Assembly: GCF_905220565.1 (NCBI RefSeq)
Contig: NC_059402.1
Location: forward strand, 7,441,501 to 7,505,500
Length of the DNA stretch: 64,000 nucleotides
From: Melitaea cinxia
Taxonomy: Eukaryota > Arthropoda > Insecta > Lepidoptera > Nymphalidae
Direction: 5' to 3'
Shown: positions 47,267 to 57,200 of the stretch, in pieces
Layout of the letters: each line of letters begins with the position of its first letter
How positions within the stretch are numbered: position 1 is the stretch's first letter
The notes under the pieces: model-generated
What the model was told of the DNA's origin: nothing
The model's database searches: none
The model's input: only the letters and a program-made list of their open reading frames with translations
Made by a program: the position numbers and the translations under genes

Positions 47267-47433
47267 CCGGTTCCCGGTTGTTATCATATACACCTGATAG
47301 CGATTGTTGCTCATAGTACGGAATATATCCGTCAACCCGCATTGGAGCAGCGTGGTGGATTAAGCTCTGATCCTTGTCCTACATGGGGAAAGAGGCCTAT
47401 GCCCAGTAGTGGGATATTACAGGCTGAAGCGTA
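47267..47433 (+). mobile_element. 5'-truncated 'F'-type SINE/LINE end with 13 bp target duplication
   Basis: It is flanked by TACCATGTCTCTC at 47254-47266 and 47434-47446. It contains 'gatagcgattgttgctcata', 'cgcattggagcagcgtggtg' and 'aggcctatgcccagtagtgg'. Confidence 0.85.
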
Positions 47434-47928
47434 TACCATGTCTCTCTGTGCTACCCTTAATGGAAGCGTTTTTACGGACATATATAAAGTGATGGCTCTC
47501 CTATCCTCTACCCTCTGTAACCTCTACCTGCACAATAATGTTACAATAATAATAAAAAACAGTATAATGCATACTTCATTCCCAGTCTGTATTAAATAGT
47601 ACAATGATAGATACAATATAATTAAATGTAAATTATGTGATGTTTATGTATTGTTTTTAGGTGATAGTCCGGGAAATCTTTAAAAAAAAAAAGAACAATC
47701 TTTAAATTATCTTTGATATATTTCTTTATATTTTCGGGTATAAACTGAGTACAGGTAATAATATGTAAATTAATATTTGTGTAATCAGGGCGCGTTCCGC
47801 CTAAGGTACACAACGCCATCGATCACGACCGCTGAAAATGCCATTCCACTAACTTAAAAAACGCCGCGGTCATTTTGGGCGAATTTTATAAGTGGAATTC
47901 ATATTTAGGCGCTATCAAGTGTCAGGTA

Positions 47929-48855
47929 TAGTTCGCGTCATGTAAAAAGAACGCTGGCCTTGAAGCTGCGCAGAAGCGATTTATCGGTCTATTTGGTGGT
48001 ACGGGGTAGGGGACGGGAGTGTTTATCACGTGTCGCATGCTTACCGGTGTGCTATTGGTTGGACAGTTCGACGTCGACTCAAAATATTTAAATTACAAAA
48101 TATCGCGCACAAAAGTTTTAAATTACAAAATTCTCCATTAACTATTTATTTCACTAAAAAACAAATATCAATTTATCATTTTAAACACATAAAGACTATT
48201 AAGATCCGAATATCGAGAGTACAGATAATCAATATTTTTGAATACGACATTTCAATAACTAAAAAATTTGTTATTGCTTTTGTTTAAAAAAAATTGTGAT
48301 TTTGTAAAGTGATAATTATTATACTTCATCATTACAGCCTATACAGTCCACTGCGGGACATAGGCCTCCACAAGTTGACGCCAAAAATAACGTGAACTCA
48401 TGTGTTTTGCCCATAGTCACCACGCTGGGCAGGCGGGTTGGTGACCGCAGTACTGGCTTTGTCGCACCGAAGACGCTGCTGCCCGTCTTCGGCCTGTGCA
48501 TTTCAAAGCCAGCAGTTGGATGGTTATCCCGCCATCGGTCGGCTTCTTAAGTTCCAAGGTGGTTGTGGAACCTTGTTATCCCTTAGTCGCCTCTTACGAC
48601 ACCCACGGGAAGAGAGGGGGTGGCTAAATTCTTTAGTGCCGTAGCCACACAGCACAATTATTATACTTATTTAGTCCAAATTATTCGCACTTGTATTTCT
48701 AGTATTTTTTAATGTACCTACCAATAACCATTATACGAAGCCGCGAGTGAAAGCCTAATTAAAAAATAAAACCTAGTACTTGTGCGCGAGTATACCCATG
48801 CGCAAACGCACCCCCTCCAGTTTTTTTCAGCGTTCTTTTTACATGACGCGAACTA
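47929..48855. mobile_element. TA-flanked element with perfect 28 bp terminal inverted repeats
   Basis: The arms 47929-47956 and 48828-48855 are exact reverse complements (start TAGTTCGCGTCATG, end AAGAACGCTG). The dinucleotide TA stands on both sides, as for Tc1/mariner-type elements. No transposase is visible. It contains the 329 bp SINE-like copy at 48327-48655; without that copy and one target duplication it is about 585 bp. Confidence 0.8.
48327..48655 (-). mobile_element. SINE-like element (329 bp family), full-length, reverse
   Basis: It is flanked by the 13 bp direct repeat AATTATTATACTT (48314-48326 and 48656-48668). It is the reverse of the copy at 35266-35594, with the same length and ends ('gtgctgtgtggctacggcac' start on the minus strand). 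Confidence 0.9.
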
Positions 48856-49223
48856 TATCAGCTGTGTGCTCGCAATATGGTAGCATGGTGAAAACATGCA
48901 ACCGTGGGAGTTGTGAGTGAGTATCTCGCATGGATTGGAGTAAAACTTAATTCAACATCGATTTCCGAGAGTTTATCGTTGCGTTTTTGCCGAATCGAAT
49001 AAGAGATAACATTCACAATTTGGCATGGACCGTTGTTTTTTTTAAATACCCGCCACGTTTTGAGAAAAGCCAACATTGACCCAATTATATTTTGTGGGCG
49101 ATGTGGTCACGAACAGTGACGTCATCTATGACGTCGAGTGATTGCTCGCGATGACCATGGGCCTTAGCTGGAACGATAGAATGGGCGCCACGGGCGTTGC
49201 GGACGCTTAGTGGAACGCGACCT

Positions 49224-49560
49224 ATGTGTATATATTTTTTGTCAATAAAAAAAACAAGAAGCTCTTTTTAATTAAGTTATGAAATATCTTTTCGTGTTAT
49301 AATAAGACTATAGGTATATAGTATTGTATTTTTATTTGTGATATATGGGTTGAGTCTGTGTTAGTATTTTTGTAATTAGTGTCGTGATTTTATCACAAAA
49401 AGTTCAGGAGAATTTGTTATTTTATTTAGATTGATGGATAATTGCTAATAAAAAATGCGAATGGTAATGTTGTCTTTTATTTCCCGTAATAAAGAATTAT
49501 TAAAAAATTTAAGATTTTTTTTTATTATTATTTTACTCTTAAATATTTTGAAAGTTACAA
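49224..49560. other. AT-rich spacer, nothing recognised
   Basis: No supported feature. Confidence 0.4.
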
Positions 49561-49689
49561 AAAATAACTCACAGTTTTCTTATTTTTAAGTTAGTCAGTT
49601 CGGCCTATTGCAGCGCAGGCCACTGCCGGACATATGCCTCCCTATGTTCGCACAAGACATTATAATAATAATATTAAAACATTATACTG

Positions 49690-49998
49690 TTTAAGCATTC
49701 ATCCTGTAACATCCCACTGCTGGGCATAGGTCTCATTCCATATAGGAGAAGGATTAGAGCATAATCCACCACGCTGCTCCAATGCGACTTGGTGGATATA
49801 TTCCCTACTATGAATAATAATCGCTATTAGTTGTACATGATAACGACCGCGACCGACAGCTTAACGTGTTTTCCGAGGCACGGTGGGGAGACCCAGAAAG
49901 GACTGCACAAACACCTAGACCACGACAAACATCTGTATGGCCAATCATTAAATGTTTGTCATGTGCCACAAACCAGTGCTGTGACATTTGTGCCAACG
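49690..49998 (-). mobile_element. 'F'-type tRNA-headed SINE, reverse
   Basis: It contains 'catcccactgctgggcatag', 'ccaccacgctgctccaatgc', 'gaataataatcgctattagt' and the remnant head 'ccacaaaccagtgctgtgac' at its right end. A related 'ggccactgccggacatatgc' piece lies just upstream at 49590-49660. Confidence 0.65.
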
Positions 49999-50607
49999 CG
50001 TTACTGTTTAGTATTATACTATTTAGATTTTAATAAATCAATTTCTGTAATTTTTCTAAGATTGCCTTCGACTAAGAGAACTAGTTCTGTTTTCTAAACA
50101 GTCTTAGTTAATTTTCTTGAAAAATTATTTCACATGAGATACATAATTATGTAGATATGTATAAATTAACATCATACGTGTGGTCTTTGTTATGTTAAAG
50201 TAAAGTATTCTGCATTGATTTGAATTTACGATGTTTTTTTATATTGATATAATTGCACATTACTAAATAATGTTTGAATTACTTAAAGTAATTTTAATTG
50301 TTCAAATGAGACAATGGCTTACAATAATCATCATCATCATTTCAGCCTATTTCAGTCCACTTTTTTTTTTTTTTTAATTTAAATTTTAACATCCATAGGC
50401 TCTTGAGTGCCCATGCCTTTTTTTATTTAAATTTTAATTTTCAAGTATTGAGGCGTATTATTTTCAACATTGCATTCGAATTACGAACTAAAGCTTATTT
50501 TCTCTATTTCGTAGTGAGTCCAAAACTGACCGTGAGAGATATATATAATTATATAATAATAATAATTAGAATAATTATTAGAATTAAATTAAATAACAAG
50601 TCCGTCC

Positions 50608-50766
50608 ACAAGTCAGTCCACTGTTGGACATAAGCCTCCACAAGTTCGCTCCAAAAATGGCGTGAACTCATGTGTTTTGCCCATAGTCACCACGCTGGGC
50701 AGGCGGGTTGGTGACCGCAGGGCTGGCTTTGTCGCATCGAATACGCTGCTGCCCGTTTTGCAGCTT
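50608..50766 (-). mobile_element. Fragment of the 329 bp SINE-like family
   Basis: A reverse copy of the 3' half ('cagtccactgttggacataa', 'caccacgctgggcaggcggg'). Confidence 0.75.
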
Positions 50767-50814
50767 ACAGTAACATAGAAACATTTATATCATGTTAAAT
50801 AATATGTCCTTATA

Positions 50815-51140
50815 TTATACTAAGCGTGCCCGCGACTTTGGCTGCGTGGAATTTAACAACAAAGTTAGTGTTCTGTTTGCAGTGTTATAAAATAAATAAT
50901 TAAAAAAAAAGTAATCTAAGTTACTCTTTACTACATCAGCTATCTGCCAGTGAAAATTCTGTCAAAATCGATCCAGTCGTTTCAAAGATTGGCCGGAACA
51001 TACAGACAGACAGACAAACAAAAATTTTAAAAAAGTGGTATATTCATTTATTGATATATGTACCGTGTAAAAATACATAATATGAATTTAGTAAAAAGCA
51101 TGCAAGCATACAATTTTATTTATTTGTATAGATATAGATT
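50815..51140 (-). mobile_element. Family M element copy, reverse
   Basis: It has 'taagcgtgcccgcgactttg', 'catcagctatctgccagtga' and '(acag)n'. Confidence 0.7.
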
Positions 51141-51312
51141 GTCTAAGAATCTAAGTACTTTACTTGTGTTTAATACATAGAACAACGCGGAGGTACCCAT
51201 GTACAGGCGTTCCCCTCTGTCAAGGTATAAGTCTAAACGGTCCTACGCGATAAAACTAGTTGCAGCCGCACTGATCACCAGACTAAATCTAGTTGCGCGA
51301 TTCCTTCAAAAA

Positions 51313-52050
51313 ATGCCGTATTGTTCTGTTTTTTGCTGCAAAAAGAGATCTGCCACGTTAAATTTACTAAAAGATGGCGTTACCGTATGATGATGGCGTT
51401 GGCGTGTGCAATTTTTAATCACATTATTACTGTATACTTCTTTTAACTTAAGAATTGCAAAGTTATCGGTCGTGTTGTTTCGGATTTGTTTACCAACCAG
51501 GCCGCTGGCCCTCATATAATATGCGGATCAGGCGAGTGACTCATCCGAGTCTATTTCCGAGAAGTTGTTGTCGTCGAGCGACAGTATTGTTACCGGTTTG
51601 TTTGTAGACAGTTATCGATAAAAACGGCAAAGATAAAAGGAGACAGACATATTTGAGATTCTGATTTATTTATAATATAATATTGCGAGCTTAATTTTAA
51701 TATACATAGTTTTATAATAAAATTAGTAGAGTATCAACACATTTTACTAGAATTACTTAGTGTAAACTTCGACCATAATGTTTTATATTAATTTTTGCAG
51801 ATTTCCTAAAGATCCAAATTTAAGGCATACATGGAAAAAAATTGTAATAAGACTAACCTGGACGCCCACAAGAAATAGTGTCATTTGTTTAAATCATTTC
51901 AATATCTCTGACTTGCCAAGTGTGGTCCTGGCAAGATTAATAATGGAAAAATATACCGGCACAAACATTTCTTTCTTAATGAAAAACGAAAAAGCACAAA
52001 AATGCATTTGTCATATTTATAGAAAACTAATCCATTTTAAAATCCAGTAA
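51313..52050 (+). pseudogene. THAP-domain gene fragment (two pieces)
   Basis: The first piece (51313-51387) encodes MPYCSVFCCKKRSATLNLLK, the start of a THAP zinc finger (C-x4-C type). The second piece follows a splice-like acceptor ending at 51795-51800 ('atttttgcag') and encodes 'RFPKDPNLRHTWKKIVIRLT', 'WTPTRNSVICLNHFNISDL'. It supplies the FPxDP, W and C-x2-H parts of the same domain, then a short tail to a stop at 52048-52050. THAP domains bind DNA and occur in P-element-type transposases and host regulators derived from them. I found no donor that joins the two pieces in phase without shortening the domain (only 'ac|gttaaa' keeps phase). It is therefore probably a dead fragment, or a gene whose splicing I could not solve. 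Confidence 0.6.
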
Positions 52051-52454
52051 TAGATACAACTGTCACTGGTTTTTGAAATGATTTAAGCATTTAGTTTATT
52101 TTTGACATGATAATTATTGTAGTACATAATAAATAAATTCCATCTTTATAATAACACCTTACCTTTGTATCACTTTAAAAACCTAATTTCGCTAACCGAG
52201 TACTTGAATTTATTGATAACTAGCTGCTGCCCGCGACGTCGTCTGCGTGAACGCTATAAAGCATCAAAAATACCTACAATTATACCTTTTAAAATAACAT
52301 TCATTTACCCGTTACTTCTTTACATTTCATATCTACAGAAAAATCTCATAGATGGCGCTGCTTTAAAATTGTCTTGTCTAATATCTAAGATTTTATTTTT
52401 GTGTTACCCACATTAGAAATTCTAAACATTTTTGAATATCATATCAAAAATTGA

Positions 52455-52527
52455 CCGCTCCAGCGGGGTTCGAACCCGCGTCTCCGACTTACCGTGTCGG
52501 CGCTCTAGCCAATTAAGCTATGGAACG
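52455..52527 (-). tRNA. tRNA-like gene, Thr(GGT)-type anticodon, left copy
   Basis: It folds as a full cloverleaf: acceptor CGTTCCA/TGGAGCG (one G-U pair), D arm from TAGCTTAATTGG (A box), anticodon stem CCGAC/GTCGG and T arm GCGGGTTCGAACCCCGC (B box). The seven-base loop ACGGTAA puts GGT at the anticodon but has C instead of the near-universal U at position 33, and eukaryotes normally read Thr with AGT. It is more likely a mobile tRNA-derived sequence than a working tRNA, although both polymerase III boxes are intact. Confidence 0.55.
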
Positions 52528-52785
52528 ATACACCCGCTCGAGCGAATCTTCTATCTTTGTTGATATATCAAAAATTGTTTAGAATTCCTAATGTGGGTAA
52601 CACAAAAATAAAATCTTAGATATTAAAAATAGCACGGTGTCGTCTCCTGTCAAAGATTTTCATTGTAATATGAAACTTTGAATAGTTACGGGTTTCTGTA
52701 AAGAGCTCACTATAGACGGCGCCAAGGTTCGCTTAAACCGAAATTTAAAATTATCATATCGAAAATTTCGCTCGAGCGGGTGTAT

Positions 52786-52858
52786 CGTTCCATAGCTTAA
52801 TTGGCTAGAGCGCCGACACGGTAAGTCGGAGACGCGGGTTCGAACCCCGCTGGAGCGG
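52786..52858 (+). tRNA. tRNA-like gene, Thr(GGT)-type anticodon, right copy
   Basis: It is identical over all 73 bases to the copy at 52455-52527 but on the other strand, with the same cloverleaf and the same C33. Identity extends into the flanks on both sides, so the pair arose by recent inverted duplication or is kept alike by conversion. Confidence 0.55.
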
Positions 52859-53039
52859 TCAATTTTTGATATGATATTCAAAAATGTTTTGTCTTGTCTA
52901 CTTATATTCATTTAATAATGTTTATCGGCTTAGTTACTTATATTATAGTTTGAAGCTAGCTTATCTAAGCATGGTTATTAACATAATAACAACAACATTC
53001 AAATATGCGTCGTTAGATTACACGTTGTTACAGAATGCG

Positions 53040-53350
53040 TTGAGGAAATAAAGGTTCACTGCTCGTTCCGGGTAGGTGATAGCATGATAATATGTAGCTT
53101 ATATGTTGACCCGACTTCTTAATAATATTTGTGCCAAATTAGAAGTAAATCCATGCGATACTTTTTGAGTTTATCCCGGACATACATACAGACAAACAGA
53201 TAAACAGACAAACAGACAAAAATTCTAAAAACTATATTTTTGGCTTCGGTATCAATTGTAGATCACACCCCAAGTATTCTTTTAAGAAAATATTTAATGT
53301 ACAGTTTTGACTTTCCTACCATTTTATTATATGTAAATATAAATTACATG
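53040..53350 (+). mobile_element. Degraded LINE-tail repeat
   Basis: It has 'gcgatactttttgagtttat', 'cccggacatacatacagaca' and 'acagacaaaaattctaaaa', the usual end of a class of insect LINE tails. A related start-like piece 'gctgcccgcgacgtcgtctg' is at 52223. The two may once have been one element, split by the tRNA-bearing insertion. Confidence 0.5.
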
Positions 53351-54213
53351 CGTATCGACAGTTGCTACAACCACGGCTCTAAGCAACTTGTCAGTGTAGT
53401 TGCGGCATGTCATTATGCCTGTGTCTGTATGTAATGAATGACACAGAATGTATCTATGTGTGTGTGAAAAATGTAAGTTTGTTTTTAATTTAGTATGTGA
53501 GAGTTTCGTAGTGGCAGACGATTATTTTTGTGTGGGAATTAGTGTGTGTGATTTCCCCCCGCAAAAGATGACAGACAGTTTTGTATCGGTATAAAACGCA
53601 ATGGCTACTCCCCTCCGTGTTGCTCTTTGGTTTAATATTAATGCTAGTCTAGTATAGCAACATTCAAGCTTAACAAGCCAGAGACAATCAAGTCATGGCG
53701 GAGTAATCAGCTGTTAATTGCAATGCCGACGAGTAGAAATAAATCGTTTCCTTTCGGTCACTAATGCATAATTTTCTCCTTACTTTCCTTCTAAATTATA
53801 CATGTAGAAAGTGATATTCAATTAAAAGTTTTTTTTTAATAATCCAAGAATGGCGCGATGTCCTGTGTCATCTGTCAGTTTAATTCATTCATCCATTGTA
53901 GTGCAGAAAAAAATGTGACTTGTTTGGTAAATTCTGTTTTATCCATTAATTGCTAGATGAAGAATAAATACAGTGGTTCCATGTTTACTTATCCTTTTAC
54001 GAACTCGCCGGTAACCATATCGTATAGTATTTATATAAGTACGCAGCGCAGCTTTCATATGGCCTAACAAATTCCCTCTACAAAGAACCTGTGCGGCGTC
54101 GGCGGTTTTTGTTATTTTATTGGACATTAAAGTGATTTAGTGTTTTAGTTTATATGTTATATTCGGTGCAAAAATAATTTGTTTAAGTAAGTGTAACGTG
54201 ACGATTACACAAA
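53351..54213. other. Probable promoter and 5' UTR region of the FAM117-like gene
   Basis: Unique-looking sequence with no repeat recognised. The transcription start cannot be placed from sequence alone. Confidence 0.4.
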
Positions 54214-57200
54214 ATGTCGAGCCGTGTTCGAAAACAATCGGATTGTCCTGTGGGCAAACAGGGTCCTATGAGGGCGACACTGCCGGTGTCGTCGGTCATG
54301 AAGCAGAGCGGGGGACTCAAAAAGAACGCTGCTATCAGCCCGACACTGTCACCCACCAATGTTTGGCGAAGAATATCGCCAGACCACGCACTCTCTGGCC
54401 AGAGGAGTCCTGGAGCTGTTAACTACAAAGGTATTTTTATGTTTTGTATGAAATGTTCTATGGAATATTTATTAAAGTTGTTCATTTTAGATAAATAACA
54501 ATGTAACCGTTGGAAATTGGAGATAACGCTCAAAACAATAATAACTCAACAAAACAAACATAAAAGATTGTTATTGTCATAAAAATAGAACATCAATTAG
54601 ATATTGTTGTATCATAAATTTTGGATGGCTATTATGCTTATAGTTATATGAATAATAATAAAAAAATCATACTTTTATGTGTAAGAAATGTATTCAAATA
54701 TATTTGAAATTAGAAGTTATCGCTAAAATTAGTAAAAAAAAAAAATATAAACCAAATTCAAGTAAAATTATAATTATAGGCAAAGGACGATTTGGCTCCA
54801 ATGTTATCAGGCGTACAGCTTCTTTAGACACTTTATATCATAAAGGACAATGGCCCAGAGACTACTATCTTCATGCCGGCCAGCTACAAGTTGATAAGTC
54901 AACACAAGTAAGATATTTTATGATATTTTTGTAATATGCTGTACACATTGATTTTGAAATAAAAAATTTAATAAAATAAATTTGAATGTTATGTTTAATA
55001 TAAATAAGTACAATAATTTTATTCATACATGTAGATTTATATTTTGTTTTAAGACTTTTGTGCTATCTTGTTTATATTTATACAATTATGGCATTACACA
55101 AAAAGAATTATCTTTTTGTATATTAATTATTATAATAGAAATATATACTACTGCTACAGCTCAGTTAGATTGACAAAATTGTTGCTACATATTGTTATTC
55201 ATCAATAAAAAATTATTTTTATTGACAAAAGAATCAAAAATGATTTTTGACATTATAAAGAAACAGTAGTGTACAATGTCTATCAATAAACTAAATAACA
55301 GAATTGACATTAAGAATTAGAAAATCAAAGTTACATTTGGTAAACAGACAAATTTTAACATAAATATTAATATTCATCTATAGACTGATGATGGAGGTGG
55401 ACTATCTGGAAGGTCATCACGAGGATCGGATGATGATAAATTAGACCGCTTTTTGAGGAGCCGTTTGCAAAGACCACATAAACCTAATGCTTCAGGAGAT
55501 TATTCTACACATTCAATGAGCCCCGGATTCTGTAAGTAAATTTTAATTTCCTTTTAAATTATTTAATTCTTAAATTATGATATATAGTTATGATCCGTAC
55601 TCTGATATAAGACATAAGACCTCTCTTCATAAGATCCGATAACTTAATAACATTGTAATATGTTATTTTAGTGTCACTACAGATGCTCCAAGAGTATGCA
55701 TATTAGGATAATGAAGATAATGCATACATTTTATCTGCAATTCACAGTTTGACATACATTTTATCTGCAATTCTCAGTTTGATCCACTTGAGAAAAACTG
55801 ATCACTAAATCTGATTTTTTTGTTTAACTAATGTTTATAAATTTCTATTTGGTTAATTTTAATGAAAGTAACCTAAGTTACTACTTTTAATGAAAGTCCT
55901 GTTGAAATTATCCTGAACTTTTCAGGGAACAGTTCTAACAACAGATTATTGTTGTTTTTTTGTTATAAATATAGATAATGCTTAAATATCAATCATACCG
56001 GTCTTTATATTTTTGTGAAAAATTTTAGTATTTATTTTTTATGAATTAAAAAAGAATTCAATTTCTTTTACTTAACTATAAAAGAATTAATATATTTTAT
56101 ATTCTATTTTCCGAAGGGTCTCGTTTTGGCAGTGGTGGTGTACCTTTAAGAGCAGCACGCTCTTCTGTTGAAGGTCTAAACCAAGAGATAGAAAAACTTG
56201 TTCTCTGCCCAGCAAGTGGTACTCAAACACCACATCTTGATAGACTACGAGATAAGGTCAGGAAACATTTTTTGACGTTAACTATAAATTGGAATGATTA
56301 AATTTATTTTATTACTGTAAGCTGTGTGTGTGTGTAGCTTTGAATGTTTACTAATCTAATATATAAAATTCTCGTATCGCGGTGTTTGTCGTTAAACTCC
56401 TCCAAAACGGCTTGACCGATTCTCATGAAATTTTGTGTGCATATTGGGTAGGTCTGAGAATCAAACAACATCTATTTTTCATCCCCCTAAATGTTAAGGG
56501 TAGTTCACCCCTATTTTTTTTTATTTTTATATTTACATAAATTATTTATTTTTTATTTTATTATGATTTGGCGTTGAAAAATACATACAACCTTAAATTT
56601 TCAATCTTCTACCACCAACCCCTATTTTTAAATAGCGTTTAGCGGCAAGACAACGTTTACCGAGTCAGTTAGTTTATGTAGATAATCCAGTAGTATATCT
56701 TACAAGAAAGAATAATAATTTCGTTTAACAAAATTAAGAAGACAAACAATGTTTCTTTCTAATATTTTGAAATCTTACTATGCAGTGATAAAATTAATGT
56801 TGCCACATGATAGCTGGTAACTAAAAGAACTCTTATTTTTTTTTTTTTCATTCTTTATTTATAAAGCCATACACCTATATAAGGTTAAGTGGGCTAACTC
56901 TTAATTTCAAAAATGTTAAAAAATTTGAAATGAATTCTAAAGTTTTTATGCAAATAATTGATTTATTTTTCCAATTGATTGATTAAGAAGACATTGTTCT
57001 TCTAGATAAAGCTATTTTGTATATATGGAAACCACTGGTATATGTAATATTTTTTAGATTTTGTGATTATTATATGACTGTTTTATATGTGTGTATAAAG
57101 TAAGTCAATGTGCTTTTGTATCGTTTTTATATACCCAATAAATAAATAAATATTACGTTTATAGGTGACTCCTGAAGGCCACCGTGCACCGGTCCCAGAA

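Larger units (their letters stand above)
47787..49223. mobile_element. Outer element with imperfect terminal inverted repeats (host of two nested insertions)
   Basis: The ends read AGGGCGCGTTCCGCCTAAGG (47787 onward) and, on the reverse strand from 49223, AGGTCGCGTTCCACTAAGCG. Further matching bases ('ggcgttg') lie inside. Without its inserts it would be about 0.5 kb, which suggests a MITE, possibly hAT-like. A target duplication is not convincing. Confidence 0.55.
52381..52888. mobile_element. 508 bp fold-back insertion carrying two inverted tRNA-like genes
   Basis: It is bounded by the 12 bp direct repeat TTGTCTTGTCTA (52369-52380 and 52889-52900). An inverted duplication of ~124 bp (about 52423-52546 and 52767-52890) contains a tRNA-like gene on each arm. 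A second inverted pair of ~60 bp (52381-52440 and 52562-52627) flanks the left tRNA-like gene. No ORF is present. The target duplication indicates mobilisation as one unit. Confidence 0.7.
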
